Shown: positions 44,329 through 51,852 of the stretch, one piece after another | Layout: each line of letters begins with the position of its first letter | Numbering within the stretch: position 1 is the stretch's first letter | Origin: Ruegeria aquimaris | GTDB taxonomy: Bacteria; Pseudomonadota; Alphaproteobacteria; Rhodobacterales; Rhodobacteraceae | Direction: 5' to 3' | Length of the DNA stretch: 64,000 bases | Assembly (NCBI RefSeq): GCF_025751555.1 | Contig: NZ_JAOWLB010000019.1 | Span: forward strand, 1 to 64,000 | Position numbers and translations under genes: made by a program | The notes under the pieces: generated by a model | Database searches by the model: none | What the model was told of the DNA's origin: nothing | What the model saw: only the letters and a program-made list of their open reading frames with translations

Positions 44329-45911
44329 CACGTCTGCGGGCGAGGGACCGGCTCTTTCTTCGGCCCGGGCTGTTGCAGTCGTCCGGCCAGCCACCAGGTT
44401 TCCACCGGACCGACTCCGTTGACCTCGACCCGACCCCGTGGCTCGAACCTGTAGTTGGCCCGCAACTGCTCCTGTACCGGTTTCGTCGCCTGTATGCGCC
44501 CCGGTTCGCCATGGCTCTCCATGCGGCTGGCGATATTCACCGTTTCGCCCCAGATGTCATAGAACAGCTTCTGGTGGCCGATCACACCGGCCACCGCCGG
44601 CCCGGCATGCAGGCCGATCCGGATGTCCACACCACCGGCAAAGGTCCGGGCGACCTCCAGCATGTCCAGCGCCATTTCCGCGACCCTGTGCACCGGATCG
44701 TCGCAGGCCTCCGGCGCGCCCGCCGCCACCATGTAGGAATCGCCGATCGTCTTGATCTTTTCCAGCCCGTGCCGTTGCGCCAGCTCGTCGAAGACCGAGA
44801 ACAGGCCATTGAGGAAGTTGACGATTTCCTCCGGCGTCATCTTGGCCGCGCGCGGGGTAAAGCCCTCGATATCTGCAAACAGGATCGCCACCGATGGCAG
44901 GCTGTCCGCGATTGTCCTTGTCGGATCGTCCTTGAGCCGGGCGGCGATCTGCTCGGGCAACAGGTTGCGCAGCAACCTCTCGGACCGCGCGTGTTCGGTG
45001 GCCAGCTCCGCCCGTTGCGCCTCGACCTTTGCATAGAGCTCCCCCAGCCGTTGGCTGGTCGCGTTCACATCGCGGGCCAGATCCCCCAATTCGTCCCGGT
45101 TGGGAACCGTGACCCGCATATCGAACTGCCCTCCCGCGATGGCACCAAGCGTCTCGCCGATCCGCCGGACCGGCCAGATCAGCGAGCTTGAGAACGCATA
45201 ACCCAGCAGAAACGCGGCACCAATCGCGGCCAGAGCCGAGGCAATGACCATCTCGCGCGAGGATTCATAGGCCAGCGCCGTCGTGCGCGCCGTTTCAGCC
45301 ATTTCCGCTTCGATGTCCTGAACCTTGGAATAGGCGCCACGCTGCATCCGCAGGGCGATGGGCAAGAAGGTCTGGCGCGCGATGGCGCCTGCCGACTTGT
45401 AATCCTTGCTCTCGCGCAGGGTGCCTGCACGCCGGGCAATCTCCTGCAACCGCTTTGCATTTGCCCGCTGCGCCGAGATTTCTGCAGCGTCCGGCTGCCC
45501 TGCGCGCCCGATGGTCCGGAGCCCCTGACCGGTGTGAAGCACAAGGTTATTTGTGCCTTCGATCAGAAGAAACGAAGTGTTACTGAAGAAACTGCTGGCT
45601 TTCTGCCGCTGCACGTCGTTCGGATCAATGGCCATCGCGGTGGCCAGGGTCACAAGATCGCTCAGGTAAACATACTGATCGTTGAAGAACGCGATGCGTG
45701 CCTGATCGCGCAACAACTTCTCGGTCCTGTCGTTGGCCTGCCGCAGTGTTTCCAGCCCGATCCAGGCCAGCCCGGCCATCAACAAAGTGACGCCCAGAAA
45801 GGCCGATAGCAGCTTCAGCCGGATCGAAACCGACAGACCTGCAATCGAACGAACCAGGATGTTCGGCCGGGGTGTCGTCTCGTCCGCGTGGTGATCTGGT
45901 GATTGCGGCAA
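44328..45911 (-). CDS. Membrane-anchored class III adenylate cyclase with HAMP domain
   Basis: 527 aa. It has an N-terminal membrane helix (about 27-52), a periplasmic sensor region, a second helix (about 220-245), a HAMP linker (PVRRIGETLGAIAGG), and a C-terminal class III cyclase domain. In the latter, FADIEGFT and GDSYM supply the metal-binding Asp residues. The lysine in EKIKTIGD and Asp in YDIWGETVN match ATP rather than GTP specificity. The TTG at 45911 follows GGGGAGG; the TTG at 45926 is the alternative. Confidence 0.88.
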   Translation of the reverse strand: MPQSPDHHADETTPRPNILVRSIAGLSVSIRLKLLSAFLGVTLLMAGLAWIGLETLRQANDRTEKLLRDQARIAFFNDQYVYLSDLVTLATAMAIDPNDVQRQKASSFFSNTSFLLIEGTNNLVLHTGQGLRTIGRAGQPDAAEISAQRANAKRLQEIARRAGTLRESKDYKSAGAIARQTFLPIALRMQRGAYSKVQDIEAEMAETARTTALAYESSREMVIASALAAIGAAFLLGYAFSSSLIWPVRRIGETLGAIAGGQFDMRVTVPNRDELGDLARDVNATSQRLGELYAKVEAQRAELATEHARSERLLRNLLPEQIAARLKDDPTRTIADSLPSVAILFADIEGFTPRAAKMTPEEIVNFLNGLFSVFDELAQRHGLEKIKTIGDSYMVAAGAPEACDDPVHRVAEMALDMLEVARTFAGGVDIRIGLHAGPAVAGVIGHQKLFYDIWGETVNIASRMESHGEPGRIQATKPVQEQLRANYRFEPRGRVEVNGVGPVETWWLAGRLQQPGPKKEPVPRPQT

Positions 45912-46063
45912 TGTCCGCCTCCCCAAAGCCCTGCCACTTCAACTAATCACACCGGCAGAGCTGAGACAAACGTCCGGGGCAAATACGCAAGGCCAAATGG
46001 CTTTCCCGATCTTGCCCGCCTGTGGCGATCAAACCACAAATCCCAAGAGACGCACAGGCCGCG

Positions 46064-46795
46064 TCAGACCAGACCGAACCGCACAAGCAGTGCCCAGAGC
46101 AAGGGTAGCAGCAGCGCGGTGGCCACCGCGTTCAGCCCCATGGCCAGTCCCGAAAACGCGCCCGCCGTCTCGTTCACCTGCAAGGCCCTCGCGGTGCCGA
46201 TGCCGTGGCTGGCTGTGCCCATCGCCAGCCCGCGCGCCTGCCAGTCGCGGATGCCCAGCAGGTTCAGCAGCATCGGCCCGAACATGGCCCCGAAGATCCC
46301 GGTCACGATCACCAGCACCGCCGTCAGCGAGGGCAGCCCGCCCAGTTGCTCGGCAATGGCCATCGCCACCGGCGCCGTCACCGATTTGGGCGCGACCGAG
46401 GCCAGCAGCGCCTCCGATCCGCCCATCAGCCGGGTCACCGCAACCGCCGTCAGGATCGCCGTCAGCGACCCGCACAAGAGGCTGACCGTGATCGCCAGCG
46501 CCGAGCGCCTGACCCGGTGCCATTGACGATAGAGCGGCACTGCCAGCGCCACGGTCGCCGGGCCCAGCAGGAAATGCACGAATTGCGCACCCTGGAAATA
46601 GGTGCCGTAATCCGTCCCCGTCAGCACCAGCACCGCCACCACGATCAGCACCGCGCCCAGCACCGGGTTCAGGAACGGGCTGCGGCCTCCCCGCTCGAAC
46701 AGCCAGCTTGCCGCCTGAAAGGCGACCAGCGTCAGCGTCAGGTGAAACAGCGGCGAGGCGCTGAGATAGACCCAGGTTTCGGCCAGACTATCCAT
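46064..46795 (-). CDS. lrgB: LrgB/CidB-family membrane protein
   Basis: 243 aa with about seven membrane spans. PKSVTAPVAMAIAEQLGGLP and GTASHGIGTARAL are the characteristic LrgB stretches. With LrgA it forms a holin/antiholin-like or metabolite (pyruvate/glycolate) transport system. It overlaps lrgA by 8 nt. Confidence 0.93.
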   Translation of the reverse strand: MDSLAETWVYLSASPLFHLTLTLVAFQAASWLFERGGRSPFLNPVLGAVLIVVAVLVLTGTDYGTYFQGAQFVHFLLGPATVALAVPLYRQWHRVRRSALAITVSLLCGSLTAILTAVAVTRLMGGSEALLASVAPKSVTAPVAMAIAEQLGGLPSLTAVLVIVTGIFGAMFGPMLLNLLGIRDWQARGLAMGTASHGIGTARALQVNETAGAFSGLAMGLNAVATALLLPLLWALLVRFGLV

Positions 46796-47138
46796 CGCTC
46801 GGCTCTCTCCGGCCCAGCCAGCGCATCAACAGGCCGGTCACCGCGATGGTGGCCAGCGTGCTGACGACAAGCGCCACGCCCAGCGGCACCAGCGCCTCGC
46901 CCAGGAGCCGGAAATGCAGCATCACCCCGGTCCCCGCCGGCACGAACAGCAGCGACATCGCCCGCAGCAATCCTCCCGCCGTCTGTTCCAGCGCCTCGGG
47001 CACCTCGCCCCGGATCATCAGGAGCGCGAACAGCGCCAGCATGCCCAGCACCGGCCCCGGCACCGGCAGGTCCAGCGCGCCCACCGCCAGCTCTCCGGCC
47101 AGCTGGCACACCAGTATCAATGTCAGGAACCCCAGCAT
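46788..47138 (-). CDS. lrgA: LrgA/CidA-family membrane protein
   Basis: 116 aa. It has four membrane spans and the LPVPGPVLGMLALFALL and LLFVPAGTGVM motifs of the LrgA/CidA family. It is holin-like. The ATG at 47138 follows GGAGG; a GTG one codon earlier is possible. It is divergent from a DUF815 ATPase across a 189-bp spacer that contains a 16-bp direct repeat. Confidence 0.92.
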   Translation of the reverse strand: MLGFLTLILVCQLAGELAVGALDLPVPGPVLGMLALFALLMIRGEVPEALEQTAGGLLRAMSLLFVPAGTGVMLHFRLLGEALVPLGVALVVSTLATIAVTGLLMRWLGRREPSDG

Positions 47139-47219
47139 CACGCCCTCCGCTTGCCCCGGACTTGCAGAGTGTCAGTGGGGTCCGCGCGGATCAAGCCGTC
47201 TCGCGCCTTGTCTGAGGCT

Positions 47220-47267
47220 GTACAAAACGGTCAATTCCCCCTCTGGAACAGGTACAAAACGGTCAAT
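47220..47267. promoter_or_regulatory. Direct repeat GTACAAAACGGTCAAT, two copies 32 bp apart
   Basis: The 16-nt sequence occurs at 47220-47235 and 47252-47267 with no mismatch, in the spacer between divergent lrgA and the DUF815 gene. The 32-bp period is about three helical turns, so a dimeric or cooperative regulator could bind both on one DNA face. Binding is inferred. Confidence 0.6.
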
Positions 47268-47327
47268 CCGGCCCTTGCCGCGCCGCCGCGAACATGGTTT
47301 CTGTGCCCGACCGCAGGGAGGAGAGAC

Positions 47328-48170
47328 ATGGACAACGACGCGCTCAACCGCATTGCCGAAGCCCTCGAACGCATGGCGCCCGCCCCCCTGCGCGCCCCCG
47401 ATTTAGCCAGCGCGCCCGCCTTTGTCTGGCATGTCGGGCCGGAACGGCTGGAACCGGTGCGCGATGTCAGCCGGGTCGATCTCGACCTGCTGGTGGGCAT
47501 CAACCGCTCGCGCGATACGCTCCTGGACAACACCCGCCGTTTCGCCGCCGGGTTCAAGGCCAACAATGCACTTTTGTGGGGTGCGCGCGGCATGGGAAAA
47601 TCGAGCCTGGTCAAAGCGGTGCACGGCACTCTTCAATCTGAGTTCCCGGATCTGAAACTGGTCGAGCTTCAGCGCGAGGACCTGCCCTCGGTCGCCCGTC
47701 TGCTGAACCATCTGCGCAGCGCATCGCAGCGCTTCATCCTGTTCTGCGACGACCTGTCGTTCAGCCATGACGACCAGCATTACAAGTCGCTCAAGGCGGT
47801 TCTGGATGGCGGCATCGAGGGACGGCCCGAGAACGTGGTGTTCTATGCCACCTCCAACCGCCGTCACCTGATGCCCCGCGACATGATCGAAAACGAACGC
47901 TCCAGCGCCATCAACCCCTCCGAGGCGGTCGAGGAAAAGGTTTCGCTTTCCGACCGCTTCGGTCTCTGGCTAGGCTTCCACCCCTGCGATCAGGACGAAT
48001 ATCTTGCGATGATCGACCGCTATTGCGCTGCATATGGTGTGTCCGTCGCACCCGAGACCCTGCGCGCCGAAGCCATCGAATGGCAGGCCACGCGCGGCGC
48101 CCGCTCCGGCCGCGTTGCCTGGCAATTCTTCGTCGATCTGGCCGGACGGCAGGGCGTCAGGTTTGAATGA
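47328..48170 (+). CDS. DUF815-family AAA ATPase
   Basis: 280 aa. Walker A is GARGMGKSS at about 86-94, Walker B is ILFCDDLSF at about 143-151, then ATSNRRHLMPRDM. The family has the AAA fold but its biological role is not firmly known. GGGAGGAGAG precedes the ATG. The last 18 residues are encoded by a sequence that recurs, degenerate, 1,019 bp downstream. It is divergent from lrgAB. Confidence 0.86.
   Translation: MDNDALNRIAEALERMAPAPLRAPDLASAPAFVWHVGPERLEPVRDVSRVDLDLLVGINRSRDTLLDNTRRFAAGFKANNALLWGARGMGKSSLVKAVHGTLQSEFPDLKLVELQREDLPSVARLLNHLRSASQRFILFCDDLSFSHDDQHYKSLKAVLDGGIEGRPENVVFYATSNRRHLMPRDMIENERSSAINPSEAVEEKVSLSDRFGLWLGFHPCDQDEYLAMIDRYCAAYGVSVAPETLRAEAIEWQATRGARSGRVAWQFFVDLAGRQGVRFE
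48114..48157 (+). repeat. 3'-end duplication, left copy (inside DUF815 gene)
   Basis: The 39-bp core 48119-48157 matches 49138-49176 at 36 positions, and including five more bases 39 of 44 match. Weaker similarity extends a further 15 bp upstream in codon register. It encodes VAWQFFVDLAGRQGV of the ATPase C-terminus. It forms the left edge of an AT-rich islet. Confidence 0.85.
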
Positions 48171-48407
48171 AACGCTTGGGTGTAGGTGTAGGGTTGTTCC
48201 GGTTTATTGGAGCCAGTGATCGTCATTTTGAAATAAACGCTGCTTCGCTGAATCCAATAAATTATTGATCTATGCTCAGTCTAATTCGCTCAGCAAACAA
48301 AAGTCAGAGACTTAGTTGAGAGACGCTGAGTGCAAATACTACTCCTAGTGCTTGTCATAGTAAATCAAGCAGGTCATATTCTGTCGGGCTGCTGGAAAGT
48401 CCAAGGA

Positions 48408-48605
48408 TTATTTCGCTGACTGTTTCGCATCAGCAATGGTTCGACGAGGTTCTCCTGCAGCTTCCAGGCCAACAACAATTTACTTAGTGGAGCTGCTTTC
48501 TCTTCCAATAGATGGCGCCATATTCTCAGCAATATGACTGATATCCAAATCCTCAATCGCTTCAACTTGTTCGCCCGTCAGGTGTCCGCCGTCAAGTTTC
48601 TGCCG
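48408..48605 (-). pseudogene. Possible decayed reading frame in the islet
   Basis: One frame of 66 codons runs from 48605 to a stop at 48408, broken only by TAA at 48480-48482. It has no start codon. The peptide before the stop reads LDGGHLTGEQVEAIEDLDIS and onward, and after it GLEAAGEPRRTIADAKQ and onward. Both look protein-like. I do not recognise the family. Chance cannot be excluded. Confidence 0.35.
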
Positions 48606-48748
48606 TTAGCACGTATATATTCCTTCCGCCGGTGATGGTGATAACTATTATGGTTGTGTGGATTTAGTCGAGGTAGTATAAATATTGTTAATTTTCAGTT
48701 TCCCATGTTTGTGATACTGACTGCAACCGGATGAAGAGGGGCGTGCCC

Positions 48749-48928
48749 ATGAAAATAGTTAGCCGACTTATCTTCATTTTGGTTTGGTCGTGTTTTTGTT
48801 ATTGGGTGTTGAGAGGGGCGGTTGTACCGGATGCAATTGAGCCTTTGGTCGTGGGTTTGATGGCGATGATACTGCTTCGGTTTTACAAGTTTTGCTCCGG
48901 AAAGTTAAAGGATGGAGAATTGAATTGA
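48749..48928 (+). CDS. Small two-helix membrane protein
   Basis: 59 aa from the ATG at 48749, preceded by GAGGGG. Two hydrophobic segments (about 4-22 and 28-48) are linked by a short turn; the C-terminus is charged. No family is recognised. Its AT-rich codons differ from flanking genes, so it came with the islet. Small proteins of this form include holins, toxins and phage membrane proteins, but nothing points to one of these. A start at 48731 would add six residues. Confidence 0.5.
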   Translation: MKIVSRLIFILVWSCFCYWVLRGAVVPDAIEPLVVGLMAMILLRFYKFCSGKLKDGELN

Positions 48929-49132
48929 GTGCACAACAAGACTTTGGCCTGAGTTGAAACTACGGACTGTGAATTTTACATGGTCTGTTAACGAAACAGA
49001 TGCGAAATATGGTTTGCATAGGGATGACTGCGAGGGAATTCGATCGATCTTCATAAACTCTGTGCCACTTGCGTCCTTGTACGTTTGTCGACTTTATTTC
49101 CTCTCGTCTTACATTGTGCACTCTCGGTCCGT

Positions 49133-49176
49133 GTTATCTGGCAGTTCTTCGTCGATCCGGCCGGACGGCAAGGCGT
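49133..49176 (+). repeat. 3'-end duplication, right copy (vestige upstream of the caspase-like gene)
   Basis: It encodes, in the original frame, VIWQFFVDPAGRQGV, then VAI and a stop, a diverged copy of the DUF815 C-terminus. Two of the differences from the left copy within the 39-bp core are at third codon positions and silent, as expected for a homologous gene end and not for a random repeat. It lies 83 bp before the caspase-like gene. Confidence 0.8.
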
Positions 49177-49259
49177 GGCGATCTGATCCGGTCCGGTTGA
49201 TCGGTAACCGACACTGTGGCAGACTGAACCGAACCTCTCTTGAGGGGGGGAGGGATTTT

Positions 49260-50789
49260 ATGCTCAGACTTGTCTTTGCCCTGTTTTTCAGCCTGTTGCC
49301 CGCCGTTCTTTGGGCAGAGAAGGTGGCCCTGGTCATCGGCAACGCCTCCTATCAGAACGTGGCGCCGCTGGCCAATCCGGGCCGCGATGCCGAGGCGGTT
49401 TCGGCGGCGCTGAGCAGGCAGGGGTTCGAGGTGGTCAAGGTCACCGACCTGACCCGCAGCGCGCTCTACAACACCCTGCGCGAGTTTCGCGACAAGGCCG
49501 ACCGCGCCGAGGTCGCCATGGTCTATTACGCCGGTCACGGGATCGAGGTCGGCGGCCAGAACTTTCTGATCCCGGTCGACGCGCGCCTCTCGGACGAGCG
49601 TGATGCCGACCTGGAGATGATCGGCATGGACGTGGTCCTGCGGCAACTCTCAGGGGCGAAAAAGCTCAAGATGGTGGTGCTGGACGCCTGCCGCGACAAC
49701 CCGTTTGTCCAGAAGATGCAGCGCGAGAACCGTGGCCGCAACGTGGGTCAAGGTTTGGCCATCGTCTCCAACGCCGAGGCCGCGACACTGATCGCTTACG
49801 CCGCCGCCGCGGGCGAGGTGACGCCCGATGGTCTGGCGGGCCAGAACTCCCCCTTCACCTCCGCCTTTCTCAAGGCGCTGGATCTGCCTCCGGCGGATGT
49901 GCGCATCCTGCTGGGTGCGGTCCGGGACGAGCTCAACCGCACCGTGCCCGGCGCGGTTCCTTTCGTCTATTCCTCGCTGGGGGCCGAACAGGTGGTGATC
50001 AATCCCAATTCGGCCGAGCCAGCACCGGCACCCGTGGTGGTGGAAACACCGGTGGTGAATGACGAAGAGCAGATGCTGCGCGACTATGCCAAGGCGGAGT
50101 TCACCGGCACGGTCGAGGGGTGGGATGTGTTCCTTGAAACCCACGCGGCCCAGTCTTCGCAGCTTCTGTACTTGCTGGCGCAGCGCACGCGCAGCCAGTT
50201 GGCAAGCCAGCAGGTCGCTGCCCTGCCGCCGCAAACCGGCACCACAGAGCGTACCTCGGCCCCGCCGCCGGTGACCGCGCCCGTTGCCCCGCTTGTCGAG
50301 GAACAGAAACAGGCCGCTGTCCAGCTCCCGGTCACCCTTGAGCCTCAGCCTGTGCCCGAACCACCGGCGCCCGTGCTGAGCCGGGACGAGCTGAAGCGGG
50401 CGGTGCAAGCGGCGCTCAAGGACCGGGGGTGCTATCGCAGCTCGGTGGACGGCATCTGGGGGCGCGGCTCGCTGGCTGCTCTGGTCCGGTTCAACAAGGC
50501 CGCCGGAACCGATCTGCACCTCAACAGCAATTCTGACCCGGAAGTCTTCGCCGCGGTGCTGGAACAGGTCGAGCAGAACGAAGAGGTGATCTGCGTCGTG
50601 GCCCAGCCCGCGCCAAAACCGGCGCGAAAAACAACCGCGGCACGCCAACCGGCAACCACAGCAACCGCCCCCGCGCCAGCACCGGCGAAACCTGCGGCCA
50701 AATCCGGAGCGCCGACATGCCGTCCAAAATACGGCACCCTCTACGGATCGGACGGATCGCTTTCCGTCGGCCTGCCGCTCTGCCGCTGA
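49260..50789 (+). CDS. Caspase-like (peptidase C14) protein with peptidoglycan-binding domain
   Basis: 509 aa. A signal peptide (MLRLVFALFFSLLPAVLWA) leads into a caspase p20 fold. The catalytic His is 93 (YYAGHG) and Cys 144 (LDACRDNP). A Pro/Ala/Val-rich linker follows, then a C-terminal PG_binding_1-like segment (about 373-415: LKRAVQAALKDRGCYRSSVD). It is probably periplasmic and wall-associated. The start at 49260 has GGGGGGAGG upstream; the frame stays open for a further 102 codons into the islet but without coding character. Confidence 0.87.
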   Translation: MLRLVFALFFSLLPAVLWAEKVALVIGNASYQNVAPLANPGRDAEAVSAALSRQGFEVVKVTDLTRSALYNTLREFRDKADRAEVAMVYYAGHGIEVGGQNFLIPVDARLSDERDADLEMIGMDVVLRQLSGAKKLKMVVLDACRDNPFVQKMQRENRGRNVGQGLAIVSNAEAATLIAYAAAAGEVTPDGLAGQNSPFTSAFLKALDLPPADVRILLGAVRDELNRTVPGAVPFVYSSLGAEQVVINPNSAEPAPAPVVVETPVVNDEEQMLRDYAKAEFTGTVEGWDVFLETHAAQSSQLLYLLAQRTRSQLASQQVAALPPQTGTTERTSAPPPVTAPVAPLVEEQKQAAVQLPVTLEPQPVPEPPAPVLSRDELKRAVQAALKDRGCYRSSVDGIWGRGSLAALVRFNKAAGTDLHLNSNSDPEVFAAVLEQVEQNEEVICVVAQPAPKPARKTTAARQPATTATAPAPAPAKPAAKSGAPTCRPKYGTLYGSDGSLSVGLPLCR

Positions 50790-50818
50790 CGACGCAGCGC
50801 GCCGGACAGCAGCGAGGA

Positions 50819-51463
50819 TTACAGCAGCGAGACGAGACGCGCGGCCTCTACGGCGCAGGGCGTCAGGGCCTCGCGGTCCTCTCCCGGAAAAAACCGGGCG
50901 CGCAGCGCGGTTGGCATCGGCGCAGGTGCCAGGATGGTCACGCGGGGACCGGTCCGCCCGGTCTCGGCGGCCCAACTGCAGGCCAGCGCCATCTGCGCCG
51001 CCTTGGTCGCGCCATAAGCGCCAAAGAACTTCTGGCCTGCGCGCGGATCGTCGAAAAACACCGCCTGGCCGGTTTCTCCCAGCAGGGGCGCGACATAGGG
51101 GATCAGAACCGATGTGGCGGTGGCGTTGACCGCGACCGATTTGGTCCAGTCCTTGGCATCGACAAAATTCGCCGGGCTCAAGGGCGCGGCGTGGATGGCC
51201 GTGTGCAGCCACAGGTCGAGCCGACCCCAGCGATCGTGAATGCCCCGGCAGAGCGTCGCCATCGCGGCCGGGTCGGTCACGTCCATCGGCGCCAGCGTCG
51301 CGCTGCCGCCGCGCGCCTTGATCCGATCGTCCAGTTCCTCCAGCGCGCCGGTGGTGCGGGCCACCGCCACGATATGATGGGTGGGGGCCAGCGCTTCGGC
51401 CAGCGCGGCGCCCAGACCGCGCGAGGCGCCGGTGATCAGGGCCAGTTTGGTATCTTGTGTCAT
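50819..51463 (-). CDS. SDR-family oxidoreductase
   Basis: 214 aa short-chain dehydrogenase. ITGASRGLGAALAEAL is the nucleotide-binding motif. YGATKAAQMAL gives the catalytic Tyr and Lys. The usual NAG motif is replaced (WLHTAIHAAP). The protein is short at the C-terminus. It is convergent with the caspase-like gene and co-directional with, and 41 nt downstream of, a small secretion-like protein gene near purF. The substrate is unknown. Confidence 0.82.
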   Translation of the reverse strand: MTQDTKLALITGASRGLGAALAEALAPTHHIVAVARTTGALEELDDRIKARGGSATLAPMDVTDPAAMATLCRGIHDRWGRLDLWLHTAIHAAPLSPANFVDAKDWTKSVAVNATATSVLIPYVAPLLGETGQAVFFDDPRAGQKFFGAYGATKAAQMALACSWAAETGRTGPRVTILAPAPMPTALRARFFPGEDREALTPCAVEAARLVSLL

Positions 51464-51504
51464 GCGCGCGGTTTGACCGCGCCGAGCCCGCCCGTCAAGT
51501 GCGT

Positions 51505-51753
51505 TCAGCTGCCGGGGATGCTGACCCGGCGGGTCTGGCCACCATGCCGCAGCATCAGACCGTCGTCGTCAATGGCAACGATCTCGCCCGCGCGCAGCTT
51601 GTCGCCGGGCGCCACCTGTTCGACCTTGCCGCCGGGCAGACGCACCAGGGCGCGCATGTCATCTGCGGGGCCAAAGATGCCCAGGACCGTCAATGCGTTC
51701 TTCTGAATGTCGGCGGCCTGAGTTGCCGCCGAGCTGACCTTGCTGTTCGCCAT
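51505..51753 (-). CDS. Small protein with GspC/PilP-like repeat domain
   Basis: 82 aa. The last 45 residues (ALVRLPGGKVEQVAPGDKL, AGEIVAIDDDGLMLRHGG) resemble the beta-rich HR/PilP domain of type II secretion or pilus proteins, but no membrane helix or signal is present. It lies between purF and an SDR gene on the same strand. The function is not known; only the fold resemblance is suggested. Confidence 0.6.
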   Translation of the reverse strand: MANSKVSSAATQAADIQKNALTVLGIFGPADDMRALVRLPGGKVEQVAPGDKLRAGEIVAIDDDGLMLRHGGQTRRVSIPGS

Positions 51754-51852
51754 CGATTCGCCTGTCTGTCTGCTTTGCCCCGGCGCCTAACAGGCAGGGC
51801 GAGCAAGGACCAGAGGCGCCACGCTTATGAGCAGGAAGCCGCCGCGCGTGGT

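Larger units (their letters stand above)
48171..49132. other. AT-rich islet between the gene-end duplications
   Basis: About 960 bp with base composition sharply more AT-rich than all neighbours and mostly no coding signal. It holds a decayed reading frame (48408-48605), one small membrane-protein gene (48749-48928), and an inverted repeat TTTATTGGA/TCCAATAAA (48203-48211 and 48253-48261). The stretches 48171-48407 and 48929-49132 show nothing else I can name. The sharp change in composition and the flanking duplication suggest a transferred, decayed segment. Confidence 0.7.

Noticed and set aside
48954-49259. N-terminal extension of the caspase-like frame into the islet
   Set aside because: The signal peptide begins at 49260 with a strong ribosome binding site; the upstream part includes the gene-end vestige in another frame.
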